Below, in pieces: positions 1-5,326 of a DNA stretch of 8,814 bases. Within the stretch, counting starts at the first letter, position 1; every line of letters starts with the position of its first letter. Both the position numbers and the translations under genes were made by a program. Under the pieces are notes generated by a model that saw nothing but the letters and a program-made list of their open reading frames with translations, was not told where the DNA came from and made no database searches. Source of the stretch: Dehalococcoidia bacterium (GTDB lineage Bacteria; Chloroflexota; Dehalococcoidia; UBA2247); NCBI GenBank assembly GCA_021159955.1, contig JAGHDJ010000121.1:1-8814 (forward strand). Direction: 5' to 3'.

Positions 1-2
1 AT

Positions 3-308
3 ACCTTTGCCAGTCTTGCACTCCTCCGTGGTGCGAAGCCGAAGGTTATATCCGAAGCTCCAGTCTATGCTTCAGTAGCGTTTACAACGGACACCTACTC
101 CCATATAATATCTGGTATGCAAGAGGACATGATGGTGTTGCTTGATGAAGTACTGCCGTCAGGGGTGTCCAGAGCGACAAGGCAACGTCAAAACAGGGAA
201 GGCCACAAAATGGCATGCCAGCGTAGCTCAGTGGTAGAGCAGCGGTTTCGTAAACCGCAGGTCAAGGGTTCGACTCCCTTCGCTGGCTCCACCCTCTCTT
301 TCCGATGA
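3..308 (+). CDS. Tyrosine recombinase (phage integrase family), C-terminal part, open at left edge
   Basis: Only the last 101 codons lie in the window; the gene starts left of base 1. The protein would be a site-specific DNA recombinase that integrates or excises a mobile element. The frame opens with TFASLALLRGAKPKVISEA, the stretch that follows the HxxR box in this family (bases 1-2, AT, fit the end of a His codon), and continues with SVAFTTDTYSHI, in which the Tyr of DTYSH is the catalytic nucleophile. The usual LGH before SVAFT, holding the second catalytic His/Trp, reads PVY here, so activity is doubtful. The family normally ends shortly after the LLDEVLP segment seen around bases 140-152, but this frame continues through the whole tRNA-Thr gene and stops at 306-308; the last 30 or so residues are tRNA read as protein. 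Family assignment is firm; whether the enzyme works is not. Confidence 0.85.
   Translation, partial: TFASLALLRGAKPKVISEAPVYASVAFTTDTYSHIISGMQEDMMVLLDEVLPSGVSRATRQRQNREGHKMACQRSSVVEQRFRKPQVKGSTPFAGSTLSFR
217..291 (+). tRNA. tRNA-Thr, anticodon CGT, with encoded CCA
   Basis: The acceptor stem pairs GCCAGCG (217-223) with CGCTGGC (281-287); T288 is the discriminator and CCA is encoded at 289-291. The anticodon stem pairs GCGGT (242-246) with ACCGC (254-258) around the loop TTCGTAA, giving anticodon CGT at 249-251, which reads the Thr codon ACG. The T stem pairs AAGGG (264-268) with CCCTT (276-280) around TTCGACT. The gene lies inside the continuing reading frame of the upstream integrase, on the same strand, so it is the probable attachment site of that element. 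No separate tRNA promoter is evident. Confidence 0.97.
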
Positions 309-355
309 AGATATAGTGTAGCAGGAAGCGTCCAGTTTAGCCGCTTCACAAAATA

Positions 356-436
356 CTATCCTTGCCACTTGCTAAATGACATAGGGTATAAAGATAACCC
401 AGGGAGCTTCCCTGCAGATTACCAGACCGACTCATT
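356..436 (-). pseudogene. Relic of the 3' end of an AhpD-like (carboxymuconolactone decarboxylase) gene
   Basis: On the minus strand this stretch aligns over about 75 bases with the 3' end of the AhpD-like gene at 2204-2683, with small indels and clearly above chance identity by eye. The last codons keep the frame: LYPMSFSKWQG-stop here against LYLISFGRWQR-stop in the intact gene, and the two stop codons coincide. Upstream the frame is broken by a TAA and by indels. It begins right after the thioredoxin stop, so a second AhpD-like gene probably once stood here and was replaced or eroded. Confidence 0.6.
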
Positions 437-442
437 TTCTTC

Positions 443-802
443 TTATTTGCTAGAGATTACTTCATCTGTTGGAGAATTCTGGAGGAGGCTCTTAACCTTT
501 GCACGGATCATCTGTTCCGGAACGGCGCCGAGAATTTCGTCAACCTTTTTCCCATCAACAAAAAACATCTGCATCGGTATACTCATAATCTGATATTTCC
601 TTGCCGCCTGCTGATTTTCGTCCACGTTAATCATGCAGAATTTAAATTTGCCTTCATATTCCTCGGAGAGTTTTTCGTATATCGGTATAACCATCCTGCA
701 GGGACCACACCATGGAGCCCAGAAATCAACCTCTGTGGGCAGGTCTGACCTTAGAACCTCCTCCTCAAAATTTTTATCCGTAACTTCTACTATTTTGCTC
801 AT
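443..802 (-). CDS. trxA: Thioredoxin
   Basis: A 119-residue single-domain thioredoxin, the usual family size; a cytoplasmic dithiol-disulfide oxidoreductase that keeps protein thiols reduced and feeds electrons to peroxidases and reductases. The WCGPC active site is at residues 31-35, preceded by VDFWAP with the buried Asp at 26, and the cis-proline loop is SIP (P76). The residues after the cis-Pro are MQMFF rather than the common TLLLF, and there is an extra Cys at 56. The ATG at 802 follows AAAAGGAGAC at a normal distance, so the start is well supported. It is the last intact gene of the minus-strand redox block that begins with the Fur-family gene, but 228 bases separate it from the zinc-ribbon gene upstream, so it may have its own promoter; AT-rich sequence with a possible TTGGCT-16-TAAATT lies before it (weak). 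Confidence 0.96.
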   Translation of the reverse strand: MSKIVEVTDKNFEEEVLRSDLPTEVDFWAPWCGPCRMVIPIYEKLSEEYEGKFKFCMINVDENQQAARKYQIMSIPMQMFFVDGKKVDEILGAVPEQMIRAKVKSLLQNSPTDEVISSK

Positions 803-1030
803 ACTGTCTCCTTTTAAATTAATTTATGGATTGTTGATTCACAGCCAAAAGCCAATGCGGTCTAACTCTTTCTGTTTCCTGCTCTTTCTAATATCTCGAA
901 GGCTTGTGCTGCCAGCTTCATTTTCCTGTCTTATTTCCTGATGCATAAATGTCAGCCCGAACTGAACTGTCAGCTTTCTGGCTCACACCGCGTCTGCTGT
1001 TATCTTTCAGTGAGAGGACAATAGATATAA

Positions 1031-1252
1031 TTACTCTCTCACCATCTTTGCGCCACACTTTGGGCAGTTCAAATTGTAACAGGGTATTCCTACCTGGTGT
1101 GGTAATCTGTCTCCGCATTTAGGGCAGACACAACCTCCACCGGGGCCTGCCCCAGCTCGGCTACCTCCCATTCTGCCAGCTCCTCCTCCTGCTCCTCCAC
1201 CACTTCCTGGTCCACCGCCCCAAGTTGGTCCAGTTCCATCTCCTCTAGGCAT
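1031..1252 (-). CDS. Small Gly-rich protein with C-terminal zinc ribbon (MPRGDGTGP type)
   Basis: A 73-residue protein of unknown function. It starts MPRGDGTGP, a start shared by many small proteins of anaerobes and methanogens (DUF5320-like), often near iron-sulfur or metal-cofactor genes. Residues 11-40 are almost only Gly, Ala, Ser and Arg, probably disordered. Residues 41-73 form a zinc-ribbon-like module with C41, C43-x2-C46, C58 and C63-x2-C66, followed by GAKMVRE. A GGAGGT motif lies 5-6 bases before the ATG at 1252, so the start is secure. It lies 31 bases after the FmdB-type gene and is probably in the fur transcription unit. The six Cys could hold zinc or a rubredoxin-like or cluster site; the sequence alone cannot decide. 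Confidence 0.85.
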   Translation of the reverse strand: MPRGDGTGPTWGGGPGSGGGAGGGAGRMGGSRAGAGPGGGCVCPKCGDRLPHQVGIPCYNLNCPKCGAKMVRE

Positions 1253-1283
1253 AGTTGCACCTCCAATAAATAATTAACTTTCG

Positions 1284-1505
1284 CTACATCGGTGGCAGTC
1301 CACAGGTGCCGGTACTGCAGGTGGGGTAGCTCGTTCCCGAGATGTTAAATGTGCTTGAGCTCGGGCTGGAGAATGAAGAAAGCAATCGGGTCGGATTCAG
1401 GGCACTGCATTTCGGGCAATTTAATTTAGAGCCATCCTCTCCTATGGACTGGCGGACTTCAAATTTCTCTCCACATTGGGAACATTGATACTCATAGATT
1501 GGCAT
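1284..1505 (-). CDS. FmdB-type zinc ribbon protein
   Basis: A 73-residue protein starting MPIYEYQCSQCGEKFEV, the hallmark of the FmdB/CxxC_CxxC_SSSS family. C8-x2-C11 and C30-x2-C33 would bind one zinc ion; the rest is Ser/Thr-rich and low in structure and ends STGTCGLPPM with two more Cys. The family is often called a regulator after FmdB of a methylotroph, but its molecular role is not established. I chose the ATG at 1505 over the in-frame ATG at 1571 because AAGGAAGG lies just before it, because the family always begins with MPIYEY, and because the longer version would overlap the regulator gene deeply. The chosen start overlaps the end of the Fur-family gene by 14 bases, which suggests translational coupling. 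Confidence 0.93.
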   Translation of the reverse strand: MPIYEYQCSQCGEKFEVRQSIGEDGSKLNCPKCSALNPTRLLSSFSSPSSSTFNISGTSYPTCSTGTCGLPPM

Positions 1506-1974
1506 GATTGTTACCTTCCTTATTCTCAATAAGTTTTTTAACGGGAATAGCTTTCTTCCTGCATTGTTCACAGCATCCTTCTAAGCATAACGTGACGCTG
1601 CTTACATCAAATCCCTGTTCGCGTTGCACCTCGTCCACTAACTTACGTATCAGGTTGCTTTTAAAATCAAACACTTTTCCACAGCACTTGCAGACAGTAT
1701 GTTGATGTTCTATTGCTTGCTTTATCTCATAGCAGCGGCAGCCTCTTCCTATGTGGTGCTCATCTATCAGGTCCAACTGCTTGAACAGATTCAGGCTTCG
1801 GTATAGTGTAGCCAGGCTGATGGATTCGCCTCTGTTAATGGCGCGTTGGTATAATTCTTTGGCATCTATATGCCCATGCGCCTCGCCAATCAATTCCAAA
1901 AGCAGATGCCGTTGACTGGTCAAGGAGTGACCCTGAATTGTCTTTAGATATTTGCGATTGAGTCTCAATCTCAT
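1492..1974 (-). CDS. Fur-family metal- or peroxide-responsive transcription regulator
   Basis: A 160-residue cytoplasmic DNA-binding repressor of the Fur/PerR/Zur family. The N-terminal winged helix is at about residues 15-80 with the recognition helix SLATLYRSLNLF (53-64). The dimerisation domain carries EHQHTVCKCCGKVFDF: H90, H92 and the first structural pair C95/C98; the second pair falls in LEGCCEQC (C134 or C135, and C138). Extra Cys at 79, 81, 97, 130 and 134/135 make it unusually Cys-rich. ATG at 1974 is the only possible upstream start because an in-frame TAG lies three codons before it; no Shine-Dalgarno motif precedes it, but a strong promoter ends 8 bases upstream, so the mRNA should be leaderless or nearly so. 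It heads a unit with the FmdB-type and zinc-ribbon genes and possibly thioredoxin. Which metal or oxidant it senses cannot be told from sequence. Confidence 0.93.
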   Translation of the reverse strand: MRLRLNRKYLKTIQGHSLTSQRHLLLELIGEAHGHIDAKELYQRAINRGESISLATLYRSLNLFKQLDLIDEHHIGRGCRCYEIKQAIEHQHTVCKCCGKVFDFKSNLIRKLVDEVQREQGFDVSSVTLCLEGCCEQCRKKAIPVKKLIENKEGNNHANL

Positions 1975-1980
1975 TGATTG
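1966..1980. promoter_or_regulatory. Inverted repeat over the fur start codon, possible autoregulatory operator
   Basis: CAATC and GATTG, a perfect 5-base inverted repeat with a 5-base centre, straddle the start codon of the Fur-family gene and the predicted transcription start. The position suits an autoregulatory site, but the repeat is short and does not match the classical Fur or PerR box. Confidence 0.25.
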
Positions 1981-1982
1981 GT

Positions 1983-2011
1983 ACTATAACTGTTGCTATT
2001 GCCTTTGTCAA
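1983..2011 (-). promoter_or_regulatory. Strong sigma70-type promoter of the fur unit, giving a leaderless or near-leaderless mRNA
   Basis: On the minus strand a consensus -35 box TTGACA (2006-2011) is separated by exactly 17 bases from TATAGT (1983-1988). Eight bases, ACCAATCA, separate the -10 box from the ATG at 1974, so transcription should begin at or one or two bases before the start codon. The absence of any ribosome binding site agrees with this. Confidence 0.75.
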
Positions 2012-2042
2012 GAGATAGTGTATAAACAACCTCGGGTTTTGA

Positions 2043-2246
2043 TATTTCATACAGGTCGCTGTCATTGCTAGAGTCAGTAATTTGATGTCTGAGCGGGCTG
2101 TGGTTGCGGTTTTAGAGAGAGGATTGAAGTTCACTGGTGATTCTGAGCAGAAGAAGATGGTCTCTCTTTTGGGCAGTGTCAGGTTCATCTGCTTTATAAA
2201 CTTTTACCTTTGCCATCTGCCAAATGATATCAGATATAAAAAATAA
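2043..2246 (+). pseudogene. Coding-looking open stretch without recognisable gene, possible relic
   Basis: In the gap between the AhpD-like gene and the fur promoter the plus strand has an open frame from 2043 to the TAA at 2244. Its central part reads like a real protein: LMSERAVVAVLERGLKFTG followed by DSEQKKMVSLLGSVRF, with a mix of charged and hydrophobic residues and helical periodicity. There is an ATG at 2085 but no ribosome binding site, and after about base 2186 the frame merely runs antisense into the end of the AhpD-like gene. I do not recognise the family. It may be a fragment of a lost gene or chance; the opposite-strand frame across the same region looks less protein-like. Confidence 0.25.
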
Positions 2247-2683
2247 TCCAGAGAATTTCCCGATAGGTTGCCAAGCCGAATTATCCTAAGCACCAGGTGA
2301 ATGGCATCTGCTTTTTCACTGCCATATGTTTCCCGCAGCTTCTGGACGGTTTCGGGGTCGGGGTGGGCGTTGGTTTCAGCCCAGTGCTGAGCGTAGATTA
2401 CTGCTAAAGCTTCTTCTCCCGGGCAGCTGCCGATATCTCCTGATAATAATTGCTCAATCTCTCTTTGCCCGAGACCGCTTTTTAATGCTTGTTTGGCGTG
2501 AACATAGGAGCAGTAGCTGCAGCCGTTTACTGCGGTTACAGCCAGCATAAGTCTTTCTCGAAATGCTGGTGTTATCAATCCCGTACCCCGTAATTCCTTT
2601 AACCGCTTTCCATTTCTGATAGAGAAGAGCAGGTCGGAGAAAAAATCATTCGGGTTGCGATACGTTCTTTTGCTAAAGGGCAT
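2204..2683 (-). CDS. AhpD-like / carboxymuconolactone decarboxylase-family protein
   Basis: A 159-residue all-helical protein of the AhpD/CMD fold. The signature GCSYCSYVHAKQA gives the redox pair C55-x2-C58 and the His at 62, as in AhpD-type alkylhydroperoxidases, with Glu43 upstream in FRERLMLAV. Members use the two Cys for thiol-dependent peroxide reduction; the natural substrate of this one is unknown. The C-terminus GNLSGNSLDYFLYLISFGRW is typical of one bacterial subgroup. It begins 17 bases after the stop of the SemiSWEET-like gene and has no clear Shine-Dalgarno motif, so it is probably translated by coupling from that gene; the next in-frame Met is at residue 46, too late. A decayed copy of its 3' end lies at 356-436 beside thioredoxin, which hints at a functional link. 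Confidence 0.92.
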   Translation of the reverse strand: MPFSKRTYRNPNDFFSDLLFSIRNGKRLKELRGTGLITPAFRERLMLAVTAVNGCSYCSYVHAKQALKSGLGQREIEQLLSGDIGSCPGEEALAVIYAQHWAETNAHPDPETVQKLRETYGSEKADAIHLVLRIIRLGNLSGNSLDYFLYLISFGRWQR

Positions 2684-2700
2684 AGTAAATACTTATTAAC

Positions 2701-2958
2701 CTATTTCCCATACTTTAGCTTTGCATATAGAAGTATGGAGGTTAAAACTGCCCCGATTGCATTCCAGATAATAATTGGTGTGAGATTAAGATAAATCCCA
2801 TAGGCTATCCAGCAAAGCATGCCCATTAAGAGCAATATGGCAAAAAATTTGCTTATCTCACGGGCACTTTTTAACTGGAAGACACGAATCAATTGTGGAA
2901 TCATACTGCATGTTACCAGCATTCCAGCGGCTAACCCTAAAGTCTGTTCTAACTGCAA
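2701..2958 (-). CDS. SemiSWEET-like PQ-loop membrane transporter
   Basis: An 85-residue inner-membrane protein with three helices at about residues 5-26, 38-58 and 62-80, the exact size and layout of bacterial SemiSWEETs, which dimerise to form a facilitated sugar path. The PQ motif is in SMIPQLIRVFQLKSAREIS (P21-Q22), and WNAIGAVLTSILLY forms the third helix. The start is TTG at 2958: no in-frame ATG exists, GGAG lies 9 bases upstream, and the family begins at this point. It is the first gene of a two-gene unit with the AhpD-like gene. Substrate cannot be predicted, and pairing with a redox gene is not typical for a sugar carrier. Confidence 0.88.
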   Translation of the reverse strand: MQLEQTLGLAAGMLVTCSMIPQLIRVFQLKSAREISKFFAILLLMGMLCWIAYGIYLNLTPIIIWNAIGAVLTSILLYAKLKYGK

Positions 2959-2982
2959 AACCGAGTCTCCTTATCGGTGTTT

Positions 2983-3012
2983 AATATAATTTATTATAGC
3001 AGTATGTGGCAA
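2983..3012 (-). promoter_or_regulatory. Likely promoter of the SemiSWEET/AhpD-like unit
   Basis: TTGCCA (3007-3012) and TATATT (2983-2988) on the minus strand, 18 bases apart, in a very AT-rich patch; an overlapping TATAAT also lies within the spacer. The leader would be about 20 bases and contains the GGAG used by the TTG start. Confidence 0.45.
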
Positions 3013-3039
3013 TTCTTTCCTGTTCAGTTTTAGATGGCT

Positions 3040-3068
3040 TTGTCTACAAGAGTCCCTCATGGTAGTAT
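3040..3068 (+). promoter_or_regulatory. Possible promoter of the MBL/DUF523 pair
   Basis: TTGTCT (3040-3045), 17 bases, TAGTAT (3063-3068): four of six matches in each box with ideal spacing. The leader would be about 70 bases; I see no strong hairpin or known riboswitch fold in it. Confidence 0.3.
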
Positions 3069-3149
3069 GTGTTTGAGAACTTACTGACGAACAGGCACTG
3101 GCAAGGTGCTGCGGAAACTTGGTGGGGTTCTTGTTAAGCGAGAGGCACA

Positions 3150-4091
3150 ATGCAGATAGATATACTTGGTGCGGAATCCTTAGGGGTTCGTAGCCTCTGT
3201 TGCGTGGTTACAATGAAGGACCGCAAGGTAGTTATTGACCCCGGCGTTGCCCTGGGGTTTAGGCGACACGGGTTGCTGCCACATCCGGTTCAGGTGGCGG
3301 CTTCTGAAAGAATCAGAAGCGTTATTGTGAAGGCGCTAGAAGACGCCACTGATATAGTCATCAGTCACTATCATGGAGACCACATTCCGTTAGTTGACGC
3401 CAATCCCTACCAGCTTTCTGTGGAACGAGTGGCTAAGTTGTGCCTGCGTGCCAGGTTCTGGACTAAAAGCACGGATGGACTTTCATATAAGCAGATTCGG
3501 CGAGCTGGGGCTCTGGCTGATGGGCTGGGTCGAATTCTACCAGTTGCTGAAGGGATGAGTGGTGGTCCGCTGAGCTTCTCTTTCCCTGTTTCTCATGGCG
3601 AGCGGGGAAGACATGGTGGCACGGTGATGATGACCAGAGTTGAAGAGGGGGGAGAAGTCTTTGTGCATGCCTCAGACATCCAGATGCTTGATGATGCGGC
3701 AGTCGAGCAGATTTGTGACTGGCATCCGAATATAGTGCTTGCCTCAGGTCCGCCCATTTATTTGCCAGGTTTTACCCTGCAAAAGCAGGAAGATGCCCTG
3801 CGGAGAACCTTGCGTCTGGCGGGACGTGTTGATGTCCTGATTCTTGACCATCACTTGATGCGTTCCAGGGAGGGCGAGCAATGGTTGGATAATGTCTCTT
3901 CTCTCACTGCGCATAATATTCTCTGTGCTGCCGATTTCATGGGACTTCATCGTAATCTTCTTGAGGCTGACCGAGTTCTTTGGTATAAGAAGCTGCCTGT
4001 TTCTGAGGGCTGGCATGAAGCCTATGCTCGTGGCGAAATTGATGCGATATCTGAGTGGTCTGACTTGACGGATCAGTTTAGTGTGAGATGA
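3150..4091 (+). CDS. UPF0282-like metallo-beta-lactamase-fold hydrolase
   Basis: A 313-residue MBL-fold protein. The metal motif SHYHGDH is at residues 72-78 (H73, H75, D77, H78), further metal-ligand candidates are H149 in FPVSHG, H173/D176 in FVHASD and the HH pair in LILDHHLMRS (234-235). The opening ILGAESLGVRSL and VIDPGVALGFRRHGL are the signature of UPF0282, a family best known from archaea, whose reaction is unknown. The 80-135 region after the first motif is longer than in other MBL enzymes and carries a basic helix. ATG at 3150 follows GAGAGG at five bases. Its stop overlaps the start of the DUF523 gene (ATGA), so the two are translationally coupled. A bacterial UPF0282-like protein suggests exchange with archaea or an anaerobe-specific function. 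The fold is certain, the substrate unknown. Confidence 0.9.
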   Translation: MQIDILGAESLGVRSLCCVVTMKDRKVVIDPGVALGFRRHGLLPHPVQVAASERIRSVIVKALEDATDIVISHYHGDHIPLVDANPYQLSVERVAKLCLRARFWTKSTDGLSYKQIRRAGALADGLGRILPVAEGMSGGPLSFSFPVSHGERGRHGGTVMMTRVEEGGEVFVHASDIQMLDDAAVEQICDWHPNIVLASGPPIYLPGFTLQKQEDALRRTLRLAGRVDVLILDHHLMRSREGEQWLDNVSSLTAHNILCAADFMGLHRNLLEADRVLWYKKLPVSEGWHEAYARGEIDAISEWSDLTDQFSVR

Positions 4092-4534
4092 AATTTATCA
4101 GCGCTTGCCTATTGGGAATAAGATGTGCCTGGAGCGGCGATGACAGATATAGGAACGAGCGAGCTATTGAACTTTCAAAGGTTGAGACTTTGATTCCTGT
4201 CTGTCCTGAGCGACTTGGGGGGCTGCCTATCCCCAGGGTGCCTCAAGAAATTCAAGGAGGTGTGGGTGATGATGTTCTTGACGGCAAGTGCAGGGTTATG
4301 AATAAAGATGGAGAGGATGTTACCAGAGAGTTTGTCAGGGGAGCCGAAGAAGTCCTAAAAATTATTAAGCAATTCAAGTCTGGTGAATTTATAGCTAAGT
4401 CTGCAAGTCCAGCATGTGGTTGTGGTCAGATATATGATGGCTCATTTTCCGGCAGATTGATAGATGGCGATGGTGTTACAACTGCGTTATTAAGGAGAAA
4501 AGGGATTAAAATCATACCAGAGGAAGATTTATAG
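4088..4534 (+). CDS. DUF523 protein, TudS-like putative [4Fe-4S] desulfidase
   Basis: A 148-residue protein of the DUF523 family. Conserved blocks are ISACLLGIRCAWSG (residues 4-17), PVCPERLGGLPIPRVPQEIQGG (37-58) and KSASPACGCGQIYDG (104-118). Cys 7, 39 and 110 match the three-Cys pattern that, in the characterised family member thiouracil desulfidase TudS, holds a catalytic [4Fe-4S] cluster whose free iron takes the substrate sulfur; Glu41 and a Ser in KSAS fit its active-site residues. Cys13 and Cys112 are additional. The activity of this short stand-alone form is inferred from the family. Its ATG overlaps the stop of the UPF0282-like gene by four bases, so the two products are made together. 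The gene ends facing the second MBL gene; the 94 bases between them hold no clear terminator. Confidence 0.92.
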   Translation: MKFISACLLGIRCAWSGDDRYRNERAIELSKVETLIPVCPERLGGLPIPRVPQEIQGGVGDDVLDGKCRVMNKDGEDVTREFVRGAEEVLKIIKQFKSGEFIAKSASPACGCGQIYDGSFSGRLIDGDGVTTALLRRKGIKIIPEEDL

Positions 4535-4628
4535 CTTACCTTCGTTAACCTTATGCGATGATTCTGCCAAGGGGAGTTTAAGACAATCAAGAAGCGTCTA
4601 TTTTGATTTTGTCACTGTGCTCGCCTTT

Positions 4629-5270
4629 TCATAACTCAAGCGTCGTGCCCACCCCGCAACCCCTACACTTTTCGGGAAATAAATGCTTTATTTCTGACTT
4701 ATATTGTGTGCAGTGGCAGGGGCATATTAGAGATAAGTCCTTAAGTTTCTTAAAATCGCGAAACCCGTGGAAGCCGCCGATAATACCGTGAACTTTGCCG
4801 AACCTTGAAGAGGCATCTATGATGTTGTTAACTCCCGGATGAGAGCATCCTACTAATATATTGATTCCCTTATCTGTTTTAAGTCCTAATGATTGCTCTA
4901 TGCCTTTAAGCTCACCGGTAGAAAAAATCTGATCCGAAATCTTGATGGGGTCAGTAACTGTGGTTACTTTTCTTCCTGGTATCGTTCCTCGAAACGACGC
5001 TGGAACATACAACACAGCATCCTTATTTGCCTGCAAAATAGAGGGGAGTCCTCCAGTATGGTCGCCGTGGGCATGGGAAATTACAATTATTCTGATGGTG
5101 CTTGGCTCAATACCTAAACCCCGCATATTATGAAGCAATATGGCTCCATCGGCACCGGTGTCGAACAAGGTTGCGGGAATACCGTTTCCTTCTATGAGGC
5201 ATGAAAATCCCCAGTCTGCTATTAGCCCCTCTTTCTTCACTTCGTTGTCATAAACGATAGTGAGCTTCAT
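4629..5270 (-). CDS. MBL-fold protein, dihydropterin-ribofuranosylaminobenzene-phosphate synthase-like
   Basis: A 213-residue MBL-fold protein. FDTG at 36-39, the metal motif SHAHGDHTGGL (H66, H68, D70, H71), GCSHPGVNNI with H144, GGFHGF (165-170) and PCHCTQYK (184-191) are the ordered landmarks of the family annotated as 7,8-dihydropterin-6-yl-methyl-4-(beta-D-ribofuranosyl)aminobenzene-5'-phosphate synthase, which in methanogens belongs to methanopterin synthesis. Most bacterial members have no proven substrate. At 213 residues it is shorter than the usual 250-280; the part between the metal motif and GCSHPG is compact. The ATG at 5270 follows GGGACGGG at a short distance. It is a single gene with its own promoter and is not closely related to the other MBL gene nearby. 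Confidence 0.9.
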   Translation of the reverse strand: MKLTIVYDNEVKKEGLIADWGFSCLIEGNGIPATLFDTGADGAILLHNMRGLGIEPSTIRIIVISHAHGDHTGGLPSILQANKDAVLYVPASFRGTIPGRKVTTVTDPIKISDQIFSTGELKGIEQSLGLKTDKGINILVGCSHPGVNNIIDASSRFGKVHGIIGGFHGFRDFKKLKDLSLICPCHCTQYKSEIKHLFPEKCRGCGVGTTLEL

Positions 5271-5326
5271 TTCCCGTCCCTAAGCATAGTGTAACTCTAA
5301 TTTTCATTCACTAAATAATTAGGTTA

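Noticed and set aside
292..355. Direct copy of the tRNA 3' end as second att site in this window
   Set aside because: No repeat of the T-arm or acceptor sequence is seen here or elsewhere in the window; a second site would be to the left of base 1.
839..946. 35-codon minus-strand frame between the zinc-ribbon gene and thioredoxin, with residues LRDIRKSRKQKELDRIGFWL
   Set aside because: The composition is protein-like, but there is no ribosome binding site and no recognisable family; the 228-base gap is more likely the thioredoxin leader.
1506..1571. Longer version of the FmdB-type protein starting at 1571
   Set aside because: The family starts with MPIYEY and a good ribosome binding site stands before 1505.
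312..2020. Recurring ATAGTGTA strings (near 312, 1802, 2014 and 5285)
   Set aside because: They are only about eight bases long, lie both in genes and between them and have no common flanking sequence; probably chance.
1835..2188. 117-codon minus-strand frame across the fur promoter region
   Set aside because: It overlaps the start of the Fur-family gene in another frame, has a composition rich in Thr, Ser and Pro without motifs and would run through the fur promoter.
4535..4628. Terminator between the convergent DUF523 and MBL genes
   Set aside because: I found no stem of useful length followed by a T-run on either strand.
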